In this document: piece by piece, positions 16,153 to 24,537 of the stretch | How the letters are laid out: each line of letters opens with the position of its first letter | How positions within the stretch are numbered: position 1 is the first letter of the stretch | Assembly (NCBI RefSeq): GCF_020907245.1 | Contig: NZ_JAJJWH010000039.1 | Location: forward strand, 1-42,475 | Length of the DNA: 42,475 nt | Origin: Pontibacter harenae | GTDB lineage: Bacteria; Bacteroidota; Bacteroidia; Cytophagales; Hymenobacteraceae | Direction: 5' to 3' | The notes under the pieces: generated by a model | What the model saw: the letters and a program-made list of their open reading frames with translations, nothing else | Database searches by the model: none | What the model was told of the DNA's origin: nothing | Program-made: the position numbers and the translations under genes

Positions 16153-16611
16153 ATGGTTCTTGATAAACTCGCCAACGCCTCCCGCTACTATAGTCTGCAC
16201 CCGCTGTTTGAGCAGGCTTTCCGCTTTTTACAAGAAACAGATTTAATGGCGATCGCGCTGGGCAACCAGGCAATAGTTGGCAAAGACTTATTTGCTATCA
16301 TTTCAGAAGGACGCGGTATACCTGAGAAAGACGCGAGGCTGGAAGTACACCGCAAGTACATCGACATCCAGTACGTTATCTCAGGCACCGACCACATGGG
16401 CTGGAAAGACCTGGTACAATGCAGCGAACCCAACGACCCTTACAACCCAGAACGCGATGCCGCCTTCTTCCCCGACAAAACAAACAACTGGTTCGATGTA
16501 CCCGCTGGCTCTTTTACCATCTTCTATCCTGATGATGCTCATGCGGCCATGGCGACCGAAGAAACGGTGCGGAAGGTGGTGCTGAAGATTGCGGTGGAGG
16601 CTGGGAGTTGA
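16153..16611 (+). CDS. YhcH/YjgK/YiaL family protein (DUF386, cupin-like)
   Basis: 152 residues, the family's usual length, cytoplasmic, no signal. Diagnostic blocks are LEVHRKYIDIQYV (about residues 64-76), a central AAFFPDKTNNWFDVPAGSF and the C-terminal FYPDDAHAAM with KVVLKIAVE. The conserved Glu/His residues of the first and third blocks form the metal site in solved family members. The family has been linked to sialic acid and other sugar catabolism and to EbgC-type beta-galactosidase subunits; here no sugar genes adjoin, so the substrate is unknown. The ATG at 16153 is the only sensible start. Confidence 0.9.
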   Translation: MVLDKLANASRYYSLHPLFEQAFRFLQETDLMAIALGNQAIVGKDLFAIISEGRGIPEKDARLEVHRKYIDIQYVISGTDHMGWKDLVQCSEPNDPYNPERDAAFFPDKTNNWFDVPAGSFTIFYPDDAHAAMATEETVRKVVLKIAVEAGS

Positions 16612-16738
16612 TAAATGAAATAGATGGATATAAGTAATTTCAATACGGTTAAGCAGCATATTTTACTGCCACATTGATTTTACTAGTGCTTGCTACTTTC
16701 TACTTAATTTTAATTTCAGAAAGCTTTATCAATTAGTT

Positions 16739-17554
16739 ATGACTAACAAAACACATACCATCGTTCTAGATCATGATGGAGTACTTTATAAGCTTTTTAA
16801 ATTAATGTATGGACGTGATGGTTCTGTTATGTTGATTTCTCCTTATCATCCATCTAAAGAAGCAATAGTTGGACTATCAACCATAAATTACTCTCTTCAA
16901 GAAAAGGATATAAGTATTGAAGAAGCAATAGATGTAGCATCAGTTAAGGATGATAAAAAGAGGCTTAAGCTTACACATCATGCCAGCGGTTTGATTCATA
17001 TTTCAGGAGAAGGTATCACCTCTGGAATCAATGAAAATGGAAGGCTCAAAGGCATAGGAGTACAAAGTTGGCCATTGGAATATCCAGTTACAGGTCCCGC
17101 TTTTGGAATCACCATTTATGGATTTGAACATTTTGATATAGAAAATAATATCAAAAGTGACTTTCATGTTTTCTCTACAAATGCATGTGAAAGACTAGAC
17201 AATTATAAGGCCTTAGTTATTGAAGGATACTGTTTTCCTGCTCACTATAGACGTTTTGTTAGAACTGATAATAATGGCCAAAAAATAATACACTTAACTC
17301 ATCCTACTGGCATGGTTATTCCCTTGAGAGTTGCTTTTCCTCCACAAAAATGCAAATGTCAAAGCTTCTTTGGAATAGAATTATATTTTGATGAGGGCCA
17401 TCCTGATGAACAACACATGCCAAGTTATTTTCTCTCTTCATCTACAGGAAACATTCGCGTTAATGATAAAAACGAGCATTTTGGAGATTCTATCTTTTGT
17501 ATGTTTCCTAGGCAAAGTCTTCCCGTAAAAAGAAGTTTAAATCGGTTTATTTGA
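16739..17554 (+). CDS. Orphan AT-rich hypothetical protein
   Basis: 271 residues; I do not recognise the family. No signal peptide, membrane segment or known catalytic motif. Visible: an N-terminal HTIVLDHDGVLYKLF, LTHHASGLIHISGEGITSG around residue 80, a repeat of that LTHPTGMVIPL tone around residue 185, a lone CKCQ and several His pairs (THH, EQHMP). Beta-rich throughout. Codon use is much more A/T-rich than in both neighbours, suggesting horizontal acquisition. It lies alone between the YhcH gene and the convergent serine hydrolase. The uninterrupted 271-codon frame in AT-rich DNA and the ATG at 16739 make it a real gene. Confidence 0.75.
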   Translation: MTNKTHTIVLDHDGVLYKLFKLMYGRDGSVMLISPYHPSKEAIVGLSTINYSLQEKDISIEEAIDVASVKDDKKRLKLTHHASGLIHISGEGITSGINENGRLKGIGVQSWPLEYPVTGPAFGITIYGFEHFDIENNIKSDFHVFSTNACERLDNYKALVIEGYCFPAHYRRFVRTDNNGQKIIHLTHPTGMVIPLRVAFPPQKCKCQSFFGIELYFDEGHPDEQHMPSYFLSSSTGNIRVNDKNEHFGDSIFCMFPRQSLPVKRSLNRFI

Positions 17555-17664
17555 AGTAAAGAAATAGTTAAAGTTTGTAAGAACAAAACAATAATGAATT
17601 TATTTTAGAAGGCATTGCATTTACTTAAACACACTGGACAGAATGATACTGCTTTTGCTCTTTC

Positions 17665-18759
17665 CTAACAAGTCAGCCGTGGCAGCTCCCGCACCAGCTC
17701 CGACTCCAGCCTTAACGTTGGATACTGCTGCAGCACATCCAGAAACTCATCATAAAGGTGCATATTATCGGCTATATTTGAGAAGTACGCCACCAGCACA
17801 TCATTTTCAGGTATACGGATTACGAGGTTGCTGAAGCCGCTGGTGTTGCCGCTCTGGTACATTTCGTTAGTCCCGTCGGCACGCTTAGAGAAAAACCAGC
17901 CCATGCCGTAGAACCAGTTATTATTCTCTTCTATCGTATGATATACTTTATTCAGTAGCGGCAGAACATGAAAAGGACCAGGTATAAGCAGCGCCTGGTG
18001 CCACTTCTGGTAATCCTGCAGCGAAGTATAGATGCAGCCGTCGCCCATGGTAGCAGTGCAGGTGCCCTGGTCAGCAAAGCGGAACCCTGCTTCTCCACTG
18101 GCATAGCCCATGGATCTGTTCGTTATCTGTTTGTATTTTTGGTAAAGCGAAGTGCTTTGCATCTGCAAAGGCTGGAAAATAAGCTGCTGCAGGAAATCAG
18201 CATAAGGCAAGTCAGACACCCGCTCCACCACCAGTGCCAGCAGTACAAAACCTGTATTGCTGTACCTGTACTTTGTGCCAGGCGTAAAGAAATTTTCCGT
18301 TAAAGGTGCCACCAGTTGCAGTACCTCCTCATCAGTTACCTGTTCCTCCGATGTCTCCTCCACAAAGTTCTCATAATCCTGCAGCCCTGAAGTATGCGTA
18401 AGCAAGTGGCGCAGGGTGATTTCGGCACCAACAGGACTAAACTCTGAAAAATATTTCAGCAGCTTATCCTCATAACTTAGCTTCCCCTGTTGTTCCAGCA
18501 GTGCCACACACATTGCTGTAAACTGCTTCGAAACAGAGGCCATTCTGAAGGTTGTCTGCGGCGTGATCTGCTGCCCTGTCTCCAAGTTAGCCATGCCAAA
18601 GCTCCGCTCATACAGCACTTCTCCTGCCACACTAACCAATACAGTTGCTCCTGGATCGGAGTTGGTATAACGGGCGTTCATAATTTTATCGAGGGAAGAA
18701 GTAAGCACGGAGTTCATAAGGGTAGCTGCTGGTTTTTGTTCTGTGGCAAATATAAACAT
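17665..18759 (-). CDS. Serine hydrolase of the beta-lactamase/DD-peptidase fold (class C-like)
   Basis: 364 residues. Nucleophile motif SVSK at residues 75-78 (RMASVSKQFTAM) and the second motif YSN at 166-168 (YRYSNTGFVLL) are present, along with LRHLLTHTSGLQDY. The third motif, usually HxG or KTG, appears as SGNTSGFSN. These enzymes cleave esters, amides or D-amino-acid peptides; the substrate cannot be told. There is no signal peptide from either the ATG at 18759 or the one at 18717 (MNSVLTSSLDKIM), so the enzyme is apparently cytoplasmic, unusual for a peptidoglycan enzyme. Monocistronic; converges with the orphan gene at 17554. Confidence 0.88.
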   Translation of the reverse strand: MFIFATEQKPAATLMNSVLTSSLDKIMNARYTNSDPGATVLVSVAGEVLYERSFGMANLETGQQITPQTTFRMASVSKQFTAMCVALLEQQGKLSYEDKLLKYFSEFSPVGAEITLRHLLTHTSGLQDYENFVEETSEEQVTDEEVLQLVAPLTENFFTPGTKYRYSNTGFVLLALVVERVSDLPYADFLQQLIFQPLQMQSTSLYQKYKQITNRSMGYASGEAGFRFADQGTCTATMGDGCIYTSLQDYQKWHQALLIPGPFHVLPLLNKVYHTIEENNNWFYGMGWFFSKRADGTNEMYQSGNTSGFSNLVIRIPENDVLVAYFSNIADNMHLYDEFLDVLQQYPTLRLESELVRELPRLTC

Positions 18760-19007
18760 CTAACCGCAGCATCTGTAGATTGCCTGGTTTTCTGAACAGA
18801 CCTCACAGTGTTTTTCAGACCTGTGAGCGTTTTGGCAACTACGAAGCAATAGCTCTGCTGGCACTAGAATCTCACTGGAACTGCCGTCAATCGTCACATT
18901 ATTTAACCCACCTCTAACCCCTCCAAGAAGAGGAATTCTGCTTATGATATATCAGGTTCGTAGAAAAAACTCCTGCTTCTTGTGTCCTTTGTCTTGTGAC
19001 TTTTAAG
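18760..19007. repeat. Spacer with degenerate copies of three intergenic repeat types
   Basis: No gene. CCTCACAG at 18801-18808 and CTGTGAG at 18821-18827 form an inverted pair, each preceded by CAGA. Bases 18906-18937 contain CCACCTCTAACCCCTCC followed by AAGAGGAATTC, a motif I recall as widespread between Bacteroidota genes. Bases 18975-19006 are an inverted AAGACA-family tract. Confidence 0.5.
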
Positions 19008-19784
19008 CTAAAACTTCTCCTCCACACCCAGCCCGAACAGGGCGTAGTCGTACTTTACCGGGTCAGTTGGATCGAAGGTGCGCAGGTGGTCGGTGAGTTC
19101 TTCTGCGGTTTGCCAATCCATGCCTTTGCGAGTAATGAGGCCGAGGCGACGAGCCACCCGCTCTACGTGCACATCGCATGGACAAACCAGATCAGCCATT
19201 TGCATGGTGTTCCAGATTCCGAAGTCTACGCCGTTGTTGTCGTTACGCACCATCCAGCGCAGGTACATGTTCAGGCGTTTACAGGCCGATTTCCGAGCTG
19301 GCGTGGAGATATGCTTACGGGTACGGTGCGGCGCTTCCTCTAAGCTAAAAACCAAATCATGGAAATGCTCAAGTCGCTGTTTCTGTGTCTTTACTTCGTT
19401 ATGTTCACCTGTGAAAGCCGTTTCTAAGCTCTCGTGCTGTTGGTAGTACTGCTGGAAAAAGAATAGCAAGTATAGCAGATCAGTATCATTGAAGGTGCGG
19501 TGCTTAAAGCCAAGGAAGCGCTGCAGGTCCTGCTCCTGGTGGTTCAGAATAAAATCGTGCGGCGTATTATCCATCAAGTCCATCAGTTTGAGGCAGTTGT
19601 TGATGATGGTTTTGCGCTGCCCCCAGGCCAGTATGGCCGCAAAAAATCCGCTGATTTCTATGTCTTGCTTTTTAGTAAAGCGATGCGGTATGGAAACAGG
19701 ATCATTCGGTATGAAATTAGGTTGATTATACTTTTCTACCCGATCATCAAGCAGGGCTTTTATAGCGGCAATATCTTGGTTCAT
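19008..19784 (-). CDS. TIGR02757 family protein (DUF2400), function unknown
   Basis: 258 residues, near the family norm. Matching blocks: an N-terminal IPNDPVSIPHRF, then FAAILAWGQRKTIINN, KRLNMYLRWMVR, GVDFGIWN, VCPCDVHVERVARRLGL and DPVKYDYALFGLG at the end. The C-terminal CPCDVHVERVARRLG block resembles the metal/DNA-contacting end of helix-hairpin-helix glycosylases, so a nucleic-acid role is possible but unproven. It starts at the ATG at 19784 and precedes a strong hairpin, with its own upstream spacer. Confidence 0.88.
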   Translation of the reverse strand: MNQDIAAIKALLDDRVEKYNQPNFIPNDPVSIPHRFTKKQDIEISGFFAAILAWGQRKTIINNCLKLMDLMDNTPHDFILNHQEQDLQRFLGFKHRTFNDTDLLYLLFFFQQYYQQHESLETAFTGEHNEVKTQKQRLEHFHDLVFSLEEAPHRTRKHISTPARKSACKRLNMYLRWMVRNDNNGVDFGIWNTMQMADLVCPCDVHVERVARRLGLITRKGMDWQTAEELTDHLRTFDPTDPVKYDYALFGLGVEEKF

Positions 19785-19953
19785 GTATCGCTTGTACGAG
19801 GTATGGTAATTCGTTGATGCTGAACTGTACTATAAATCGTGTCATCGTCGACACTCCTTCGGTATTTACTTCCCCAAAATTCGAAGGAAGAAGACTTCTG
19901 CATGACCGCTCCGTCCAATCACTTGTGACAATGTAAAATTCAGAACTACGTCT

Positions 19954-19999
19954 AAATGCAAAGCGCCAGTATTATATATAATACTGGCGCTTTGCATTT
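19954..19999 (-). terminator. Long perfect hairpin, terminator of the LysM operon
   Basis: A perfect palindrome with a 22-bp stem (AAATGCAAAGCGCCAGTAT and complement). It ends 14 bases past the stop of the LysM gene on the minus strand. Its symmetry could also stop plus-strand readthrough. Confidence 0.8.
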
Positions 20000-20012
20000 G
20001 TAACTAAGGGCG

Positions 20013-20972
20013 TTATGGCATGTAAGAAACTTCTACTGGGGCTTTGCCTCCTGTTACACCTAGTTTCTGATAAGCCTTTTTAGAAAGACGAACAAGTGTT
20101 TTGTTATTAGCGTCAGCCTCAGAAAGCTTTCCTATTACGCGCACATACACCACTTGGCCATTTGCAGGGTTTTTTACCTGCATAATGGTGCCCACAGGTG
20201 CCGTTTTATGTTGTGCCAGGTATTTGTTCGAGTCCGCTTTAGGATCCAGCACTTCAGCCATCCCGCTCTCTACTATTTTCTTAACTGTTTCTTCTGTTGT
20301 ACTTTCCTCGTTTTCTACACGTTCTGGAGCAGGTTGAACACTTACAGTTGTTGTGGCAACCGCATTCTCTGCTTTTTCTTCAGCAGTTTTTGGCTTCATT
20401 ACATCGTCTGGCTCTGGCACATAAACAGGCTGCTTAGTTGGTGTAGCGGCTCCTTTGCCTACAACCAGCTGCGACCCAATGCTGATATTGTTTTCTGTCA
20501 AGTAGTTCCACTTTTTCAGGTTCTCTACTGTTACACCGTGCATCTTAGAGATAGAGAAAAGTGTTTGCCTTGGCTCTACGGTATGCAGTTTATTGCCTTT
20601 ATCGTCTACAGTAAAAGTGCGGCTACTTGCAGTTGGTACTGTTTTATCGGGCAAAGCAGCTACAGGTGTAGCCTTTGCCGTAGAAGCGACTGCTTTCGGC
20701 ACATAGCTCTTCCTTGGGATGAGTACTATCTGACCAATATTAATCGTGTTCTGAACAATAGGATTAGCTTCCACTATTTTCGACACAGGCACTCCGTACT
20801 TCCTGGACAGGGCATAAAGCGTTTCTTTAGGCTCTACCCTATGCTGCACAAATATCTTCCCGTTCTTACGCTCCACTCCAATGGAATCTCTTACAGCAGA
20901 AACACCAAAGGCTGAGGCAGAAAAGGAAAGCAGGGGTGCCACAAAAAAGGTGAAAAATAAAACTCGTACCAT
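20013..20972 (-). CDS. Secreted LysM-domain protein with RlpA/DPBB-like C terminus
   Basis: 319 residues. Signal peptide MVRVLFFTFFVAPLLSFSASA. LysM 1 at about residues 43-87 (VEPKETLYALSRKYGVPVSK, IGQIVLIP) and LysM 2 at about 128-172 (VEPRQTLFSISKMHGVTVEN, IGSQLVVG), then a long charged Thr/Glu/Val linker. The C-terminal 85 residues (GTIMQVKNPANGQVVYVRVIG, LVRLSKKAYQKLGV) look like a double-psi beta-barrel of the RlpA type. LysM binds peptidoglycan glycan, so it probably acts in the periplasm on the wall. Only 12 bases after the DUF4905-like gene, so co-transcribed. Confidence 0.9.
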   Translation of the reverse strand: MVRVLFFTFFVAPLLSFSASAFGVSAVRDSIGVERKNGKIFVQHRVEPKETLYALSRKYGVPVSKIVEANPIVQNTINIGQIVLIPRKSYVPKAVASTAKATPVAALPDKTVPTASSRTFTVDDKGNKLHTVEPRQTLFSISKMHGVTVENLKKWNYLTENNISIGSQLVVGKGAATPTKQPVYVPEPDDVMKPKTAEEKAENAVATTTVSVQPAPERVENEESTTEETVKKIVESGMAEVLDPKADSNKYLAQHKTAPVGTIMQVKNPANGQVVYVRVIGKLSEADANNKTLVRLSKKAYQKLGVTGGKAPVEVSYMP

Positions 20973-20984
20973 GGCTAAATAATT

Positions 20985-21761
20985 CTATGTAAGAAGTCGA
21001 TGAATTCTTAAAATGTTTCTGTCTTGAATAAAGATCAAATCGTGCCTAAAGATAAGAAAAGTATCTGAACCAATGCCACTTAAACTTGTACCGATATTCT
21101 CCTTTAAGAGCAGTTCTCCATCAAAACTGAAAACGGCTAACACGTTGTGCAGCTTGTTAGTTGCATCCGCTGTGTAATAACTTATAATGATATTCTGTTC
21201 AATTTCAGCATATTCCATACCATTCACAGCCTTATCACCAAGCTCCTGCTCTATAAACTCCTGCACCTGCTCAAAGTATGCGTCCTGCTCCAGGTATAGC
21301 ACAGGGAACATGCAGTTTTTATAGCGACTAGGGCTAAAAGCCTCGACAGCAGCCATTGCTTCTGGCTGGGCTATGTTGGCTACAGCTGCTGTTCCTGCTT
21401 TAGCCGACAGTAACTGAAAGCCCTCTTCGGGATGACTCGCAGGGAAAGCATAAATACCCGCTTCTCCTATCCCATAAAATGCAAGCTCCTGCTGCTCCCA
21501 AACGATAGCAGCAGTTTCTGCGTCTATAGTGATAATACCCTTATGCTGGCCAAGCTTTCTGTCGCCATAGCCATGCAGGTAAACAAGTCCGTCGTGTGCA
21601 TCTTCTAACCCTTGCCACCACAGCAGGTTTTGCCGAAGCTCCAGTTTTTGCAAAGTATAAGTTGCATAGTTAAAGCTGAAAAAGGTTGTTAGCAATGCAT
21701 CAGCATCACGCACCTCTAAGGCCAGCCGATCCGAAACAGAATCTAGCCGCATACGCCACAC
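20985..21761 (-). CDS. DUF4905-like protein, function unknown
   Basis: 258 residues from GTG at 21761, or 255 from ATG at 21752. Sequence such as LLWWQGLEDAHDGLVYLHGYGDRK, GIITIDAETAAIVWEQQ and VFSFDGELLLKENIGTSLSG suggests a beta-propeller-like fold, and the overall pattern resembles DUF4905 as I remember it. No signal peptide. Oddity: the frame stays open about 16 codons above the GTG, and the translation there (FKYDFGAPVWRM) looks like true protein, yet no standard start precedes it before the stop. It is first in an operon with the LysM gene and divergent from the NfeD gene. Confidence 0.7.
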   Translation of the reverse strand: MWRMRLDSVSDRLALEVRDADALLTTFFSFNYATYTLQKLELRQNLLWWQGLEDAHDGLVYLHGYGDRKLGQHKGIITIDAETAAIVWEQQELAFYGIGEAGIYAFPASHPEEGFQLLSAKAGTAAVANIAQPEAMAAVEAFSPSRYKNCMFPVLYLEQDAYFEQVQEFIEQELGDKAVNGMEYAEIEQNIIISYYTADATNKLHNVLAVFSFDGELLLKENIGTSLSGIGSDTFLIFRHDLIFIQDRNILRIHRLLT

Positions 21762-21798
21762 AGGCGCGCCAAAATCGTATTTAAATAGTAAGGGAAGT

Positions 21799-21810
21799 AT
21801 AAGCGCTTAT
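21799..21810. promoter_or_regulatory. 12-bp perfect palindrome in a divergent promoter spacer
   Basis: ATAAGCGCTTAT is perfectly symmetric and lies between the DUF4905-like gene (-) and the NfeD gene (+). It is a possible operator for both; no TAnnTTTG box is clear beside it. Confidence 0.35.
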
Positions 21811-21845
21811 TTTTTTGTATCTTATCCTGAATTCAGACGCAATTT

Positions 21846-23198
21846 ATGAAAACTCATGTAAAGCCAGGCCATCTGCTACAACTGTTCTTCCTGTTTTTAG
21901 CTATGGCCTTACCATATTTAGTGCAGGCACAGCAACAGCGCCCAAAAGTATTTGTGATGGAAGTAAAATCGGAGATAGACCCAAGAACCAACCGCTATAC
22001 CGAACTGGCTTTTGACCAAGCAACGGAAGCAGATGCCGACCATGTACTGCTCGTGCTGGATACGTTTGGAGGTGCCTTGAACGATGCCGACGAAATCCGC
22101 ACCAGAATTCTGGAGTATCCGAAGCCTGTTTATGTCTTCATCAATAAAGATGCCGCCTCGGCTGGGGCACTTATTTCCCTTGCCTGCGATAGTATTTATA
22201 TGGCTCCAGGCGCGAACATTGGTGCCGCAACCGTTGTAGATGCCAGCGGAACAGCTGCCCCTGGAAAATACCAAAGCTATATGCGCTCTATTATGCGCTC
22301 CACAGCAGAGGCAAACGGACGTAATCCGCATTTGGCAGAGGCCATGGTAGAGGCTAGTGTAGACAGTACGCTCTCGGCTGGCCAGGTACTTACGCTTACT
22401 AGTACCGAAGCCATTCGCTATGGTTTTTGCGAAGGTATAGCCACTGACGTTGATGGTGTGCTTGCCAAGCTTAATTTACAAGATGCCGAAGTTCTTCGCT
22501 TCAACTTAAGTACAGCCGACAAGATTATCGACTTTTTCCTGAACCCCTTTGTAAGCGGTATCCTGTTGTTGGTTGTGTTAGGTGGTTTATATTTCGAGTT
22601 GCAGACACCAGGAATCGGCTTCCCGCTGGCAGCGGCTTTTGTAGCTGGAATCCTGTACTTAACGCCCTACTACTTGAACGGCCTGGCCGAGAACTGGGAA
22701 ATACTTCTTTTCGTTGTGGGTATTCTGCTTATTGCTGTAGAACTGTTTGTTATCCCTGGCTTTGGTATTACAGGCATAAGCGGTATCATTCTGGTTTTCC
22801 TGTCGCTTGTGCTGATTATGGTAAACAACCAGGCGCTCGACTTTACTTTTGTAGCCTCTGAGCAACTGATGAAAAGCTTGTCTTCTATCGTGATTGGAAT
22901 GGTGGGTGCCGTTGTGCTTATTGCTCTTACCTGGGACCGCATGCTAAACAGCGATGCCATGAAACGATTGGTTTTGAAAGATACCTTCCGCAACGAAGAA
23001 GGCTATAGAGTGGGTAACACTGCAGCACATCTGATTGGTAAAGCAGGTATAGCACATACCCGCATGTCGCCGACTGGCCGTGTTATGATTGAAAATACCC
23101 TCTACGATGCGCAAGCCCGCGACGGCTATATTGAACCTGGTGAAACTGTGGTGGTGATAGACCAAAGCACGTTCTCGCTTCGGGTTAAGAAAGTATAG
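21846..23198 (+). CDS. NfeD-family membrane serine protease (ClpP-class, long form)
   Basis: 450 residues. A signal/anchor (LLQLFFLFLAMALPYLVQAQ) is followed by a ClpP-like protease domain (residues 33 to about 225) with nucleophile Ser105 in KDAASAGALIS and a possible general base Lys141 (APGKYQSYM). Four to five membrane helices follow (about residues 235-375), then an OB-fold NfeD domain (GKAGIAHTRMSPTGRVMI, IEPGETVVVIDQ). The long-form family cleaves membrane proteins such as stomatin/slipin partners and affects membrane quality; no slipin gene adjoins here. It stops 55 bases before kdsB and is probably co-transcribed with it. Confidence 0.92.
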   Translation: MKTHVKPGHLLQLFFLFLAMALPYLVQAQQQRPKVFVMEVKSEIDPRTNRYTELAFDQATEADADHVLLVLDTFGGALNDADEIRTRILEYPKPVYVFINKDAASAGALISLACDSIYMAPGANIGAATVVDASGTAAPGKYQSYMRSIMRSTAEANGRNPHLAEAMVEASVDSTLSAGQVLTLTSTEAIRYGFCEGIATDVDGVLAKLNLQDAEVLRFNLSTADKIIDFFLNPFVSGILLLVVLGGLYFELQTPGIGFPLAAAFVAGILYLTPYYLNGLAENWEILLFVVGILLIAVELFVIPGFGITGISGIILVFLSLVLIMVNNQALDFTFVASEQLMKSLSSIVIGMVGAVVLIALTWDRMLNSDAMKRLVLKDTFRNEEGYRVGNTAAHLIGKAGIAHTRMSPTGRVMIENTLYDAQARDGYIEPGETVVVIDQSTFSLRVKKV

Positions 23199-23253
23199 TT
23201 TGCAGAATTGCTTGTGGAGGCCCATCTTTACAGCCGAAATTAGCAGAACAGAT

Positions 23254-23988
23254 ATGGATATTCTTGGCATCATACCCGCTCGTTACGCCAGTACACGTTT
23301 CCCTGGCAAACCACTCGTAGACATACAAGGTAAAAGTATGATTCAACGGGTGTATGAGCAGGCAAAGCAGGCGCAGAGTTTAGCGGAAGTGCTTGTTGCC
23401 ACGGACGATGAACGTATACTAAACCATGTGCAAGGTTTTGGAGGAAAGGCTATACTTACTGCTGAGCATCACCAAAGTGGCACCGACCGTTGTTACGAAG
23501 CTCTTCGTCTGCACGGCCATCCGTTCAGTCACGTGATCAATATTCAGGGAGATGAACCTTTTATTAAGCCAGAGCAGATAGATTTACTGGCCTCATGCCT
23601 AAAAAACTCTGATGCGCAGTTGGCAACGCTGATTAAAAAAGTGAATAACGCTGAGGAGCTATTTAACCCAAACTCCCCTAAAGTTGTTGTAAATAAAGCC
23701 AACGAAGCAATATACTTTAGTCGGCAGCCTATCCCCTACTGCCGCAATATTCCGAACGATATTTGGCACCAGCAACATACCTACTATAAGCACATCGGCA
23801 TTTATGCCTACCGCACCGATGTGCTGGAGCAGATCACTCAACTGCCGCCTTCGCCCCTGGAGCTGGCAGAGTCGCTTGAACAACTCCGCTGGATAGAAAA
23901 CGGCTTCCGCATATTAACAGCCGTTACAGAATTCGAAACATTCGGGATTGATACACCAGAAGACCTTGAGAAAGTCAAAGATTTGTAG
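23254..23988 (+). CDS. kdsB: 3-deoxy-manno-octulosonate cytidylyltransferase KdsB
   Basis: 244 residues from ATG at 23254; an upstream TTG extension is not family-like. Activates Kdo with CTP to CMP-Kdo for lipopolysaccharide inner-core assembly, in the cytoplasm. Signature N terminus MDILGIIPARYASTRFPGKP (nucleotide-binding loop), LVATDDERI, TAEHHQSGTDRCYEA, INIQGDEPFIKPEQI with the metal-binding Asp, YFSRQPIPYCR, HIGIYAYR and the C-terminal FETFGIDTPEDLEKV. All blocks are intact. It implies a Gram-negative outer membrane with Kdo. Confidence 0.96.
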   Translation: MDILGIIPARYASTRFPGKPLVDIQGKSMIQRVYEQAKQAQSLAEVLVATDDERILNHVQGFGGKAILTAEHHQSGTDRCYEALRLHGHPFSHVINIQGDEPFIKPEQIDLLASCLKNSDAQLATLIKKVNNAEELFNPNSPKVVVNKANEAIYFSRQPIPYCRNIPNDIWHQQHTYYKHIGIYAYRTDVLEQITQLPPSPLELAESLEQLRWIENGFRILTAVTEFETFGIDTPEDLEKVKDL

Positions 23989-24027
23989 AGTTAAGAAATT
24001 ACTTGTTTTTAACATGCTTTGATTCGC

Positions 24028-24074
24028 TAAATCCCTAACTTCTTAACTCTCTAACCCTTCAACTTTCTAACTCC
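24028..24074. repeat. CTAACTT word-like repeat tract
   Basis: CCCTAACTTCTTAACTC, then TCTAACCCTTCAACTTTC and TCTAACTCC, fill the spacer between convergent kdsB and yciH. It is closely related to 16104-16148. No hairpin terminator is visible here. Confidence 0.6.
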
Positions 24075-24076
24075 GA

Positions 24077-24424
24077 TCATCCTCCCGCTTTTTTAGCTTT
24101 GTAGCCTGCAGCAGTTAATACTTGTAGTACTTTGTCGCGGAAGTCGCCTTGGATTAGGATTTCACCGTCTTTGGCTGAACCGCCTACGCCGCATTTGCTT
24201 TTCAGCATTTTGCCCAGTTCTTTCAGGTCATCGTCTGTGCCCACAAAGCCTGCTACTAACGTCACCTGCTTGCCCCCTCTAGATTTTTTATCGAGCATCA
24301 CTTTTAAGTTCTGCTGTTGTGGCGGCAGCGTCTCCACCTGCTGCTCGTTTTCGTATTCGTAGTTAAAATCAGAACTAGTGGAGTAAACAACTCCTTGTCT
24401 TCCTTTTTTATTTTTATCACTCAT
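24077..24424 (-). CDS. SUI1/eIF1-like translation factor YciH
   Basis: 115 residues, the bacterial YciH length. A flexible N terminus (residues 1-35) is followed by a SUI1 domain: [41 protein letters not shown] and [20 protein letters not shown]. The RGGK and CGVGGSA/DGEI motifs are hallmarks. In E. coli YciH is reported to influence initiation fidelity and stress-time translation; a role on the 30S subunit is expected here. Monocistronic as far as can be seen. Confidence 0.93.
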   Translation of the reverse strand: MSDKNKKGRQGVVYSTSSDFNYEYENEQQVETLPPQQQNLKVMLDKKSRGGKQVTLVAGFVGTDDDLKELGKMLKSKCGVGGSAKDGEILIQGDFRDKVLQVLTAAGYKAKKAGG

Positions 24425-24537
24425 AACCTCTTTTCTTAAAATTATCTTAACCGCAGGTGTCTAGTCATATTCTAAACTGTTAACACTCCTCCAAATTGAA
24501 CCTCTGCCTGATGAAGAGAATTTTAACTTTTACTTTT

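Noticed and set aside
23200..23253. Upstream extension of kdsB from a TTG
   Set aside because: KdsB proteins begin at the IPARYASTRFPGKP block, which follows the 23254 ATG.
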